From NCBI GenBank assembly GCA_013289985.1, contig JABCYW010000010.1:21506-85505 (forward strand): a stretch of DNA of 64,000 nucleotides, given 5' to 3'. Each line of letters begins with the position of its first letter. The stretch's first letter is position 1. A program made the translations under genes and the position numbers. The notes under the pieces are model-generated. The model ran no database searches and was not told the origin of the DNA. It saw only the letters and a list, made by a program, of their open reading frames with translations. This document shows positions 27,071 through 35,726 of this stretch, one piece after another. This DNA comes from Betaproteobacteria bacterium (GTDB lineage Bacteria > Pseudomonadota > Gammaproteobacteria > Burkholderiales > Burkholderiaceae_C).

Positions 27071-29398
27071 TCAGGCCCCGGCGAACGTCGTGTCGGCCTG
27101 CTGGGTGGATCCCGCGGCCTCGTGGGGCGTGAGTATGACGGGAATCGATTTCGACGTCGGCGTGCCGGCCTCGATGGCCGTGCTGGACAGCGGCACCAGC
27201 GGGTTGGTCTCGGGGTAGTACGCCGCCAGGTTGCCGCGCGGGATGTCGTAGGCCACCAGCTTGAAGCGGTCGGCGCGGCGCTCGATGCCGTCGCTCCAGG
27301 CCGTGTGCAGGTCCACCCAGTCGCCGTCGCGCAGGCCCAGGTGCCTGATGTCGGCCTCGTTGATGAACACCACGCGGCGCTGGCCGAACACGCCGCGGTA
27401 GCGGTCGTCGTGGCCGTAGATCGTGGTGTTGTACTGGTCGTGCGAGCGCGTGGTGAACAGCGTGAACACCACCCTGTCGAACTGCAGCGCGCGGGCGCGG
27501 TGCACGGGCGTGTCGAGCGGGACCGCGTGCGCGTAGAAGTTGGCCTTGCGGCTGGCCGTCTCCCAGAGGCGTTCGCTGGCGGTGTTGCGCAGGCGGAAGC
27601 CGCCGGGCACCTTGATGCGCTCGTTGAAGTCGAAGAAGTCGTCGAAGACGGCCTCGATCTTGTCGCGGATGCGGTCGTAGTCCTCGATCAGCCACAGCCA
27701 GGGCGTCCTGCTGCGGGCGCCCAGCGTGGCGGCGGCGAGGCGCGCGACGATGGCCGGCTCGGACAGCAGGTGCTCGGATGCCGGCGGGTTGATGCCCGAC
27801 GAGATGTGCACCATGCTCATCGAGTCCTCCACCGTCACGCCCTGCGGGCCGGCGGCCTGCACGTCGATCTCGGTGCGGCCCAGGCAGGGCAGGATCAGCG
27901 CGTCGCGCCCGTGCACGAGGTGGCTGCGGTTGAGCTTGGTCGTCACGTGCACCGTGAGATCGCACTGGCGCAGCGCCTTCCACGTCTCGTAGGTGTCGGG
28001 CGTGGCCGCGGCGAAGTTGCCGCCCAGCGCGATGAAGACCTTGCCGCGGCCGGCCAGCATCAGCTTGATGGACTCCACCACGTCGACGCCCGGCGTGCGC
28101 GGCGGCTCGAAGCCGAACACGTCGCGCAGGCGATCGAGCAGCGCCGCGGGCGGCTTCTCCCAGATGCCCATCGTGCGGTCGCCCTGCACGTTGCTGTGGC
28201 CGCGCACCGGGCACGAGCCCGCGCCGGGCCGGCCGATGTTGCCGCGCAGCATCAGCAGGTTGTTGATCATCTGGATCGTGGCCACCGAGTGCCGGTGCTG
28301 GGTGATGCCCATGCCCCAGCAGGCGATGACGCTGCCGGCGTCGATGTAGACGTCGCCGGCCGCGCGCATCTGCGCCTCCGACATGCCCGACTCCTGCTCC
28401 AGCAGCGGCCAGGACTCGGCGCGCAGGTCGTCCAGCAGGGCCTCGATTCCAAGTGTGTGCGCGGCGATGAACGCGTGGTCGAGCACGCCGCCGCGGGCGT
28501 CCTCCTGCTCCACGACGTGCTTCATCATGCCCTTGACCATCGCCAAGTCGCCGCCCACGCGCAGCTGGAAGTAGTGCGAGCTGATCCGGGTGGAGCCCAG
28601 CGTGGCCATCTCGAGCTTGGCCTGCGGATCGGCGAAGCGCTCCAGGCCGCGCTCGCGCAACGGGTTGAAGCTCACGATGCGGGCGCCGCGCCTGGCCGCG
28701 GCGCGCAGCTCGCCCAGCATGCGCGGGTGGTTGGTGCCGGGGTTCTGGCCGAAGATGAAGATGGCGTCGGCCTGCTCGAAGTCGTCCAGCGTGACCGTGC
28801 CCTTGCCCACGCCGATCTGCGGGCGCATGGCCGAGCCGCTGGGCTCGTGGCACATGTTGGAGCAGTCGGGGAAGTTGTTGGTGCCGTACTCGCGCACGAA
28901 CAGCTGGTACAGGAACGCGGCCTCGTTGCTGGCGCGGCCCGAGGTGTAGAACATCGCCTGGTTCGGGTCGGGCAGGGCGTTCAGGTGGCGCGCGGCCAGC
29001 GCGAAGGCGTCGTCCCATTCGATGGGCACGTACTTGTCGCTGGCGCGGTCGTAGACCATGGGCTCGGTGAGCCGGCCCTGGTCTTCCAGGAAGAAGTCGC
29101 TCTTGCCCGCGAGCTCCGCCACCGTGTGCTGGGCGAAGAACTCGCGCGTGACGCGGCGGGCGGTGGCCTCCGCGGCGACGGCCTTGGCCCCGTTCTCGCA
29201 GAACTCGAAGGTGGACGCGTGGTTGCGGTCGGGCCAGGCGCAACCGGGGCAGTCGAAGCCGTCGGGCTGGTTGGCCGACAGCAGCGTCCTGGCGCCCTTG
29301 ACGGCGATGTCCTGGGCCAGCAGGGCCTTGCTCACGCTCTTGAGGGCGCCCCAGCCGCCGGCCGGGCCCTTGTAGAACTCGATCTTCTTCTCGCTCAC
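27071..29398 (-). CDS. YdeP/FdhF-family molybdopterin oxidoreductase
   Basis: About 775 residues, matching E. coli YdeP (759) closely along its length. Landmarks: EFYKGPAGGWGALKSV at the N-terminus, FDCPGCAWPD (the Fe-S/cysteine region), FYTSGRASNEAAFLYQLF, NNFPDCSNMCHEPSG, FGQNPGTNHPRML, CPVRGHSNVQGDRT and VRSHDQYNTTIYG-like TRSHDQYNTTIYGHDDRYRG near the C-terminus. The GTG at 29398 is preferred because the protein then begins as YdeP does; an ATG 93 bases upstream gives an unsupported extension. YdeP-type proteins are bis-MGD oxidoreductases linked with acid resistance in E. coli; the substrate is unknown. No fdhD or other subunit gene is nearby. Confidence 0.88.
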   Translation of the reverse strand: MSEKKIEFYKGPAGGWGALKSVSKALLAQDIAVKGARTLLSANQPDGFDCPGCAWPDRNHASTFEFCENGAKAVAAEATARRVTREFFAQHTVAELAGKSDFFLEDQGRLTEPMVYDRASDKYVPIEWDDAFALAARHLNALPDPNQAMFYTSGRASNEAAFLYQLFVREYGTNNFPDCSNMCHEPSGSAMRPQIGVGKGTVTLDDFEQADAIFIFGQNPGTNHPRMLGELRAAARRGARIVSFNPLRERGLERFADPQAKLEMATLGSTRISSHYFQLRVGGDLAMVKGMMKHVVEQEDARGGVLDHAFIAAHTLGIEALLDDLRAESWPLLEQESGMSEAQMRAAGDVYIDAGSVIACWGMGITQHRHSVATIQMINNLLMLRGNIGRPGAGSCPVRGHSNVQGDRTMGIWEKPPAALLDRLRDVFGFEPPRTPGVDVVESIKLMLAGRGKVFIALGGNFAAATPDTYETWKALRQCDLTVHVTTKLNRSHLVHGRDALILPCLGRTEIDVQAAGPQGVTVEDSMSMVHISSGINPPASEHLLSEPAIVARLAAATLGARSRTPWLWLIEDYDRIRDKIEAVFDDFFDFNERIKVPGGFRLRNTASERLWETASRKANFYAHAVPLDTPVHRARALQFDRVVFTLFTTRSHDQYNTTIYGHDDRYRGVFGQRRVVFINEADIRHLGLRDGDWVDLHTAWSDGIERRADRFKLVAYDIPRGNLAAYYPETNPLVPLSSTAIEAGTPTSKSIPVILTPHEAAGSTQQADTTFAGA

Positions 29399-29689
29399 CG
29401 TCGGCGTCTTTCTGCGGGTAAATGCGGGCGTGAAAACCCTTGATCGATGCAGTGTGCCTGAGTGGGCGGCGGGTGAAAATATGCGGTGCACTGCAACATT
29501 GGCTCAATTCGAGCGATTGTCTGCGGCCGGGGATGGCCTGCCGTCGGGCCGGCGCGTCGTCATGCCCTCAGCGTCGTCATCCTGCGCGCAGTCGCAGACA
29601 TCTTCATGCACGAGCGTTCAGGTTGTCGTCGAGCCTTTAGGGTACTGAAGGGCCGGCCACGGGAATCCATGCGCATCAGGCGTCGCGCA

Positions 29690-30610
29690 TCAGCCGCGCG
29701 CCATCGCCTCCTTGATGAACGATGTGAATGCTGCGACCTTGGCCGAGTGCCGCCGCTCTTGAGGGCTCACCAGGTTGATGGGACTTGGCGGCGCGCTCCA
29801 ATCCGGCAACAAGCGCTGCACCTCGCCACTCGCGAGCTCCTCGTCGAACAACCAGGCGGGCGCGTAGCCGATGCCCATTGCGGCGAGCACGGATGTGCGG
29901 ATCACTTCGCTGCTGTTCGTCTGCAGGTTGCCCTCGACGCGCACCTGCCGGGTGGCGCCCACGGGCACCGACGCGCCGGCTCCGGCGGTGAAGGTCCAGG
30001 CGCTGCGGTGGATGTTTTCGGTATAGACGAGGCAGTTGTGTCGCGTGAGGTCGTCCGGCAATCGAGGGGGCCCGAGGCCGGTGGGCAACGCGCGCAGATA
30101 GCTGCGATGAGCCACCAACAGCCGCTGACTGGCGCCGATTCTGCGCGCGATGAGGCTGCTGTCCTCAAGCTCGCCGAGCCGCACCGCGACGTCGATCCCT
30201 TGCTCGACCAGGTCGATGAATCCGTCATGCAGACGCAGGTCGATCTTCATCCCGGGGTGCCGGCCGAGGAAGTCGCGCACGAGGGGCATCAGCTTCAACC
30301 GCCCGAAGCCGACGGATGCAGCGACACGTAGCCATCCGGTCAATTGCTGCTCTCCGCGCCGCAGAGCGCTCTCGGCGTCCGCGATCTCGCCAACAAGGCG
30401 ACGAGCCTGCTCGAAGTAGCGCGCACCGTCTTCGGTGAGCGCGAGCTTGCGGGTGGTGCGCGCCAGGAGCTTGGCGCCGAGTTCCTTCTCCAAGGCAGCG
30501 ACCTGCTTGCTGACTGCGCTCTGCGTGGTGTCGGATTCGTGCGCTACGGCGGAGAAGCTTCCCGCCTCGACGACGCGTACGAAGGTCTTCATGGCCTGCA
30601 GTTTGTCCAT
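29690..30610 (-). CDS. LysR-type transcriptional regulator, divergent from an SDR gene
   Basis: A 306-residue LysR regulator. Starting at 30610 (MDKLQAMKTFVRVVEAGSFSAVA) gives the canonical N-terminus with a GAGGG Shine-Dalgarno; an ATG 15 bases upstream is possible but overlaps a LysR-type box. The helix-turn-helix reads SFSAVAHESDTTQSAVSKQV, and the effector domain GWLRVAASVGFGRLKLMPLV belongs to the common AaeR/DhgC-like group. It is divergent from an SDR and an AhpD-like gene with 118 bases between, the usual layout for a LysR activator of a small catabolic or detoxification operon. Codon use looks less GC-extreme than in neighbours. Confidence 0.88.
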   Translation of the reverse strand: MDKLQAMKTFVRVVEAGSFSAVAHESDTTQSAVSKQVAALEKELGAKLLARTTRKLALTEDGARYFEQARRLVGEIADAESALRRGEQQLTGWLRVAASVGFGRLKLMPLVRDFLGRHPGMKIDLRLHDGFIDLVEQGIDVAVRLGELEDSSLIARRIGASQRLLVAHRSYLRALPTGLGPPRLPDDLTRHNCLVYTENIHRSAWTFTAGAGASVPVGATRQVRVEGNLQTNSSEVIRTSVLAAMGIGYAPAWLFDEELASGEVQRLLPDWSAPPSPINLVSPQERRHSAKVAAFTSFIKEAMARG

Positions 30611-30623
30611 CGCGCCCTCTTTC

Positions 30624-30638
30624 ATTCCTATGTGGAAT
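30624..30638. promoter_or_regulatory. LysR-type box (T-N11-A dyad) between the LysR and SDR genes
   Basis: ATTCCTATGTGGAAT is a 15-bp dyad (ATTCC-N5-GGAAT) fitting T-N11-A. The half-site GGAATCAAT (30634-30642) recurs at 30676-30684, 42 bases or four helical turns away, a spacing usual for LysR tetramers. Confidence 0.6.
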
Positions 30639-30728
30639 CAATGATATGAGCGCTGACCGGCTTTTTCAAAAACAGGGAATCAATCAAAGTGCAGCCATCG
30701 CCACCACCGTTCTGAAAAGGAAATCGTC

Positions 30729-31478
30729 ATGAACCAACCCGTCGTTCTCATCACCGGCGCGCTGACCGGCATCGGTCGGGCCACCGCCCTGGAATTCGCG
30801 CACGAAGGCGCGCGCATCGTCGTCAGCGGCCGCCGTGACGAGGCGGGCCACGCCCTCGCTGCCGAACTGCGCGCCATGGGTGCGCAAGCCGAATTCGTCC
30901 GTGCAGACGTGCGATTCGAAAGTGAGGTGCGCGCACTTGTCGACCAGACGGTCGAACGGTTCGGGCGCCTCGACGTCGCGGTCAACAACGCCGGCGCCGA
31001 AGGCATGCTCGCAGCGGTCACCGAGCAGACAGTCGACAACTACGAGGCGACATTTGGCGTCAACGTGCTCGGCACGCTGCTGGCGCTGAAGCACGAGATG
31101 CGCGTGATGCAGCAGCAAGGCTTCGGTGCGATCGTCAACTTGTCCTCCGTCGCCGGCCAGGTCGGCATTGCGGGCGCCACCGTCTATTCGGCGAGCAAGC
31201 ATGCCGTTGAAGGTCTCACGAAGAGCGCAGCGCTGGAAGGCGCCGCAAAGGGCGTGCGCGTGAATGCCGTCGCGCCCGGGCCGGTCGCAACCGACATGCT
31301 CGATCGCTTTGTCGGCCGCGACGAGTCGGCCAAGGCGGGCTTCCTGGACGGCATACCGGCCAAGCGCGCGGCCGAGCCGCAGGAGATCGCGCGCACCATC
31401 GTCTTCCTCGCCGGTGACCAAGCTCGCTATCTCACGGGCCAGATCGTCGCCGTCGATGGCGGCTACCTGGCCCAGTGA
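30729..31478 (+). CDS. Short-chain dehydrogenase/reductase
   Basis: A 249-residue classical SDR. The nucleotide-binding motif is LITGALTGIGRATALEF, with VSGRRDEAG after beta-2, which suggests NADP preference. NNAG is present as VNNAGAEG; the catalytic serine is in NLSSVAGQVG and the YxxxK motif in VYSASKHAVEG. The C-terminus TGQIVAVDGGYLAQ is typical. AAAGGAA lies before the ATG. Substrate cannot be predicted. It is the first gene of a pair with the AhpD-like gene and is presumably controlled by the divergent LysR protein. Confidence 0.9.
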   Translation: MNQPVVLITGALTGIGRATALEFAHEGARIVVSGRRDEAGHALAAELRAMGAQAEFVRADVRFESEVRALVDQTVERFGRLDVAVNNAGAEGMLAAVTEQTVDNYEATFGVNVLGTLLALKHEMRVMQQQGFGAIVNLSSVAGQVGIAGATVYSASKHAVEGLTKSAALEGAAKGVRVNAVAPGPVATDMLDRFVGRDESAKAGFLDGIPAKRAAEPQEIARTIVFLAGDQARYLTGQIVAVDGGYLAQ

Positions 31479-31532
31479 ACCGATCCGTTCCTTTTTCCAT
31501 CCGATCCCGACAGCTCTTTCAAGGAGAATTCC

Positions 31533-32072
31533 ATGAGCCTCATCAACGTTCCCACTCGCGACGACGTCTCTCCCGCCAACCAGGCGCTGTTCGACACTCT
31601 GAAGAAGAACCTCGGCAAGGTGCCGAACCTCTACGCGACCCTTGCGCATTCGGACACCGCACTGGGCGCCTACCTCGCGCTGCAAGGTGCGAAGAGCACT
31701 ATCGAGGGCAAGGCCCGCGAGGTGGTCAATCTCGTGGTCAGCCAGGCCAACGCCTGCGAATATTGCCTTGCGGCACACACGCTCATCGGCAAGATGCACG
31801 GCTTCAGCGACGAGCAGATCCTCGAGATCCGCCGGGGCACGGCAGGCTTCGATCCCAAACTCGACGCTCTGGCACGGCTGGTGCGCAACATCGTCCTGGA
31901 ACGCGGCCATGCGGATCCCGCGTTGGTCGACGCGTTCTTCGCTGCCGGTTGGACGCGCGCCAACTTGGTGGACGCCATTGTCGCGGTCGGCGACAAGACG
32001 GTGACGAACTTCCTGCACGGCACTACGCGCGTGCCGATTGATTTCCCGCCCGCGCCATTGCTCGATGCCTGA
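31533..32072 (+). CDS. Carboxymuconolactone decarboxylase / AhpD-like protein
   Basis: A 179-residue CMD-family protein with the AhpD-type redox motif CEYCLAAH (C-x-x-C-x-x-x-H) near residues 71-78, within SQANACEYCLAAHTLIGKMHGFS. Such proteins are peroxidase-related or alkylhydroperoxidase-like disulfide oxidoreductases. AAGGAG sits at ideal spacing before the ATG. It follows the SDR gene by 54 bases. LysR/SDR/CMD trios are frequent and usually respond to electrophiles or aromatic compounds; the exact role here is open. Confidence 0.87.
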   Translation: MSLINVPTRDDVSPANQALFDTLKKNLGKVPNLYATLAHSDTALGAYLALQGAKSTIEGKAREVVNLVVSQANACEYCLAAHTLIGKMHGFSDEQILEIRRGTAGFDPKLDALARLVRNIVLERGHADPALVDAFFAAGWTRANLVDAIVAVGDKTVTNFLHGTTRVPIDFPPAPLLDA

Positions 32073-32141
32073 AGCGGCCTGGCGGGCAGGATGCTCGCGG
32101 GCGCTGTCTGAGCGGAGAGCCGCGGGCGCGCAGCGAAAGCG

Positions 32142-32160
32142 TCCTGCGGCCAGCGCAGGA
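32142..32160. terminator. Terminator-like hairpin between convergent genes
   Basis: Stem TCCTGCG / CGCAGGA with a five-base loop, between the AhpD-like gene and the AI-2E-family gene. The T-run is poor (CGCTTTCG on the minus strand), so efficiency is uncertain. Confidence 0.45.
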
Positions 32161-32167
32161 TGAAAGC

Positions 32168-33181
32168 TCAGATCAGCTTCGCGTCCAGCAGCTCGCTCTT
32201 GATGTAGGCGTACCAGATCGGCGCCGCCACCAGCCCGGGGACGCCGAAGATCGCCTCCATGACCATCATCGCGATCAGCAGCTCCCAGATCTGCGACTTG
32301 ATGCGCGTGCCCACGATGCGGGCGCCCAGGAAGTACTCGAGCTTGTGGATCACCACCAGGAACACGAGCGAGGCCACGGCCACGGCCGGCGAGTGCGCCA
32401 GGCTGACGACCACGACGATGGTGTTGGACGTGAGGTTGCCGATGATGGGCAGCAGGCCCACGATGAAGGTGATGGCGATCATCGTCTTGGTGAGCGGCAG
32501 GTGCACGCCGAACAGGTGCAGGCCGATGACCAGGTAGATGGCCGTGAAGGTGGTGTTGAGCAGCGAGATCGTCAGCTGCGACATGGCCACGTTGCGGAAC
32601 GCCTGGGCGAATCGCTCGGCGCGCGTGGTCAGGGCGAGTGCCAGCGGGCCGGAGGTGGCGTGCGGGTCGACCTCGCGCAGGGACAGCACCACGCCGATCA
32701 CCATCGCGATGAGGGTCTCCGCGAAGGTCACCAGCGTGTGCGTGCCCATCATCTGCAGCTCGGCCACGTGGGTCCGCAGCCACTCGAGCGCCTTCTGCTG
32801 CAGGTCGGCGATGTCGTCGGGCATGTAGGCCGCCAGGAAGGGCGGGATGCCGTCGCGCACGCGGTCGAGGATGTCCGAGACCTTGGCCAGCAGCCGCGGC
32901 AGGTTCTCCACGTCGCTGCGGAAGAACGAGATCAGCCCGAACACGGCCCCGGTGATGGCCGCGATGACCACCGCGGCGAACAGCACCACCACCAGCATCT
33001 TCGACAGCTTGGTGTTGAACCAGCGCTCCGCCAGCGGCGTGATGGACACCACCAGCTGGTAGACGAGCAGGCCCACCAGCAGCGGCACCAGCAGGTGCAG
33101 CGCCAGCACGCCGACGAGCGCGAACCCCGCCAGCACGTAGGACGAGAAACGGACGATCTGGTCGCGCTGGAGGTCGGTCAT
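32168..33181 (-). CDS. AI-2E transporter family (PerM/YdiK-like) membrane protein
   Basis: A 337-residue protein with about eight membrane helices, e.g. VLAGFALVGVLALHLLVPLL, MLVVVLFAAVVIAAITGAVF, TKTMIAITFIVGLLPIIGN and AVASLVFLVVIHKLEYFLG. The C-terminal LEYFLGARIVGTRIKSQIWELLI and IFGVPGLVAAPIWYAYIKSEL are hallmarks of the TqsA/PerM family. Members have been linked to AI-2 export or Na+/H+ antiport; substrate unknown here. The start at 33181 (MTDLQRDQIVRF) is preferred over one 36 bases upstream. It lies 32 bases downstream of livF and may be co-transcribed with the liv genes. Confidence 0.87.
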   Translation of the reverse strand: MTDLQRDQIVRFSSYVLAGFALVGVLALHLLVPLLVGLLVYQLVVSITPLAERWFNTKLSKMLVVVLFAAVVIAAITGAVFGLISFFRSDVENLPRLLAKVSDILDRVRDGIPPFLAAYMPDDIADLQQKALEWLRTHVAELQMMGTHTLVTFAETLIAMVIGVVLSLREVDPHATSGPLALALTTRAERFAQAFRNVAMSQLTISLLNTTFTAIYLVIGLHLFGVHLPLTKTMIAITFIVGLLPIIGNLTSNTIVVVVSLAHSPAVAVASLVFLVVIHKLEYFLGARIVGTRIKSQIWELLIAMMVMEAIFGVPGLVAAPIWYAYIKSELLDAKLI

Positions 33182-33213
33182 GGCTTGTTCAGGTGGGGGC
33201 GGCGGACGGGGCC

Positions 33214-33945
33214 TCAAGCCCTGGCCTTGCCGAGGTAGGTTTCGATGACGCGCGGATCGGCGGCGAGTTCGGACGCGGGGCCGGACAGCGCGATCGCGCC
33301 GGTCTCCAGCACGTAGGCATGGTCGGCCACGGCCATCGCGGCGCGCGCGTTCTGTTCGATGAGCAGGATCGTGCTGCCGGTCTCGCGCAGCCGTTCGATG
33401 ATGCGGAAGATCTCCTTGACCACCAGCGGCGCCAGGCCCAGGCTCGGCTCGTCGAGCATCAGCAGGCGCGGCGAGCCCATCAGCGCGCGGCCGATCGCCA
33501 GCATCTGGCGCTCGCCGCCCGACAGCGTGCCGGCCGCCTGCGCCCGGCGTTCGTGCAGGCGCGGGAACAGCTGGTAGATGCCGTCGAGGCGGGCCGACTG
33601 CTCGGGCTGGGGCGCGCGGCGCTGGCGGTAGCCGCCCAGCAGCAGGTTGTCGGCCACGGGCATCGTGGCGAACAGCGCGCGCGTCTCGGGCACCAGCGCG
33701 ATGCCGCGCTGCACGCGCTGCTCCAGCGACAGCCGCTGCACCGGCTCGCCGTCGAAGCGGATCTCGCCGCGCGACGGCAGCACGCCCATCAGCGCGTTCA
33801 GGAGCGTGCTCTTGCCGGCGCCGTTGGGGCCGACGACGGCCACCACGCTGCCCGCGGCGGCCTCGATGGCGACGCCGGCCAGCACCTCGGCGCGGCCGTA
33901 GCCGGCGTGCAGGCCCGTCACCTCCAGGAGCCTGGTGGCCGCCAT
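33214..33945 (-). CDS. livF: Branched-chain amino acid ABC transporter ATPase LivF
   Basis: A 243-residue ABC ATPase. Walker A GPNGAGKST, signature LSGGERQMLAIGRALM, Walker B LLMLDEPSLGLAP, and the LivF-type ending VLETGAIALSG-PASELAADPRVIETYLG. It energises uptake of branched-chain or related amino acids/amides from the cytosolic side. The ATG shares a base with the stop of the upstream livM-livG fusion (TGATG). No substrate-binding LivJ/LivK gene is present in the window, so it must be supplied from elsewhere. Confidence 0.93.
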   Translation of the reverse strand: MAATRLLEVTGLHAGYGRAEVLAGVAIEAAAGSVVAVVGPNGAGKSTLLNALMGVLPSRGEIRFDGEPVQRLSLEQRVQRGIALVPETRALFATMPVADNLLLGGYRQRRAPQPEQSARLDGIYQLFPRLHERRAQAAGTLSGGERQMLAIGRALMGSPRLLMLDEPSLGLAPLVVKEIFRIIERLRETGSTILLIEQNARAAMAVADHAYVLETGAIALSGPASELAADPRVIETYLGKARA

Positions 33946-35726
33946 CAGTGCTCCACGCCCAGGTAGGCGGCGCGCACCGCGGGGTCCTCGCGCACGGCGT
34001 CGGGCGTGCCCTCGGTCAGCTTGGTGCCGAACTCCACCACCACGATGCGGTCGGTCAGCGTCATCACGAAGTCCATGTCGTGTTCCACCAGCAGCAGGCT
34101 CATGCCCTCGGCGCGGAGCTGCGACAGCACCTCGCCGAGCGCCTGCTTCTCCTTCAGGCGCAGGCCGGCGGCGGGCTCGTCCAGCAGCAGCAGCGCGGGG
34201 TCGGTGCACAGCGCGCGGGCGATCTCCATCAGGCGCTGCTGGCCCAGCGCCAGGTTGCCGGCCGGATCGAAGGCGAGCGTGGCCATGCCGATGCGTTCGA
34301 GCTGCTTCCAGGCCTCGGCCAGCAGGCGGCGCTCGTCGCGGCGATCCAGCCGCAGCATCGCGCGCAGCACGCCGGCGCCCCCGCGCCGGTGCGCGCCGAG
34401 GGCCACGTTCTCCAGCACGCTCATGTCGGGGATCATGCGCACGTGCTGGAAGGTGCGCGACATGCCGCGCCGCGCGATCGCCCGCGAGTTCAGGCCGCTG
34501 ACGCGTTCGCCGCGGAAGTCGACCCGGCCGCCGGTGAGCGGCAGCACGCCGGTGATCAGGTTGAACAGGGTGGACTTGCCGGCGCCGTTGGGCCCGATCA
34601 GGCCGACGATCTCGCCGGCCCGCACGTCGAAGCTCACGTCGTTGACGGCCACCAGCCCGCCGAACTGCTTGCGCGCCTTCTGCACCGAGAGCACGGTCTC
34701 GCCGTGCTCGGGAGGCGTGGCGCGCGGCAGCGGCTCGGCGCCGGCCCAGCCGGCCGGATCCTGGCGGCGCACCGGCAGGCGGCGCGTGGCCAGCGACCAC
34801 AGCCCGTCGGGCGTCACCTGCAGCACCAGGATCAGCACCATGCCGAAGACGACAAGCTCCACCGGGCCGCTGGTGCCGAGCAGGGCCGGCAGCCAGTTCT
34901 GCAACTGGTCCTCGGCCACCTTGACCGCGGCCGAGCCGACGAAGGCGCCGCCCACCAGGCCCACGCCGCCCAGCACCGCCATGAACAGGTACTCGATGCC
35001 CATCTGCAGGCCGAACGGCGACGGGTTCACCGAGCGCTGGTAGTGCGCGAACAGCCAGCCCGAGATCGACGCGTACAGCGCCGCGATCACGAACGCGAGC
35101 ACCTTGTAGCGGAAGGTGGCCACGCCCATGGCCTCGGCCATCAGGGTGCCGCCCTTGAGCGCGCGCAGCGCGCGTCCGGGGCGCGAGTCGAGCAGGTGGC
35201 GCAGCGCGAGCGCGCCCAGCAGCGCCACGATCCAGATGAGCCAGTACGACGATCGGCCGGTGCGTAGCTCGAGGCCGACTATGGCCACCGGCGGGATGCC
35301 TTGCAGGCCGTCGAACTTGCCCAGGAACTCGAGGTTGCCCACCAGGAAGAACAGCGCCAGGCCCCACGCGATGGTGGCCAGCGGCAGGTAGTGGCCGGAC
35401 ATGCGCAGCGTGACGCCGGCCAGCACGAGCGCGACCACCAGCGTCAGCACGAGGCCGCACGCCAGGCCCAGCCAGGGCGACGCGCCATGCGCCGTGGTCA
35501 CGTAGGCGCTGGCGTAGGCGCCCACGCCGACGAACGCGGCCTGGCCGAACGAGGTGAGGCCGGCGACGCCGGTGAGCAGCACGAGGCCCAGCACCACCAT
35601 CGCGTACAGGCCGATGTAGTCCAGCTGGGTGATCCAGAACTCGGGCACCGGCAGCAGCGGCAGCGCCAGCAGCAACGCGACGCCGGCCGCGGCGGCGATC
35701 TTCAGGGGTGACGGGGCCGTCATCAT
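33945..35726 (-). CDS. Fused branched-chain amino acid ABC permease-ATPase (LivM-LivG)
   Basis: A 593-residue fusion. Residues 1 to ~320 are a LivM-type permease with eight or nine helices, e.g. LYAMVVLGLVLLTGVAGLTSFGQAAFVGVGAYASAY and YLFMAVLGGVGLVGGAFVG. After a linker, residues ~345-593 are LivG: VQKARKQFGGLVAVNDVSFDV, Walker A GPNGAGKST, signature LALGQQRLMEIARAL and Walker B LLLLDEPAAGL. The LivG C-terminus ends AVRAAYLGVEH. The ATG overlaps the livH stop (ATGA). Such fusions occur in several Burkholderiales; they fix 1:1 stoichiometry of permease and ATPase. Confidence 0.92.
   Translation of the reverse strand: MMTAPSPLKIAAAAGVALLLALPLLPVPEFWITQLDYIGLYAMVVLGLVLLTGVAGLTSFGQAAFVGVGAYASAYVTTAHGASPWLGLACGLVLTLVVALVLAGVTLRMSGHYLPLATIAWGLALFFLVGNLEFLGKFDGLQGIPPVAIVGLELRTGRSSYWLIWIVALLGALALRHLLDSRPGRALRALKGGTLMAEAMGVATFRYKVLAFVIAALYASISGWLFAHYQRSVNPSPFGLQMGIEYLFMAVLGGVGLVGGAFVGSAAVKVAEDQLQNWLPALLGTSGPVELVVFGMVLILVLQVTPDGLWSLATRRLPVRRQDPAGWAGAEPLPRATPPEHGETVLSVQKARKQFGGLVAVNDVSFDVRAGEIVGLIGPNGAGKSTLFNLITGVLPLTGGRVDFRGERVSGLNSRAIARRGMSRTFQHVRMIPDMSVLENVALGAHRRGGAGVLRAMLRLDRRDERRLLAEAWKQLERIGMATLAFDPAGNLALGQQRLMEIARALCTDPALLLLDEPAAGLRLKEKQALGEVLSQLRAEGMSLLLVEHDMDFVMTLTDRIVVVEFGTKLTEGTPDAVREDPAVRAAYLGVEH

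Noticed and set aside
29399..29689. FNR-type site (TTGATCGATGCA) upstream of the YdeP-type gene
   Set aside because: Only one half-site matches; the second half (ATCAA) is absent. I see no gene or clear promoter in this 291-base gap.
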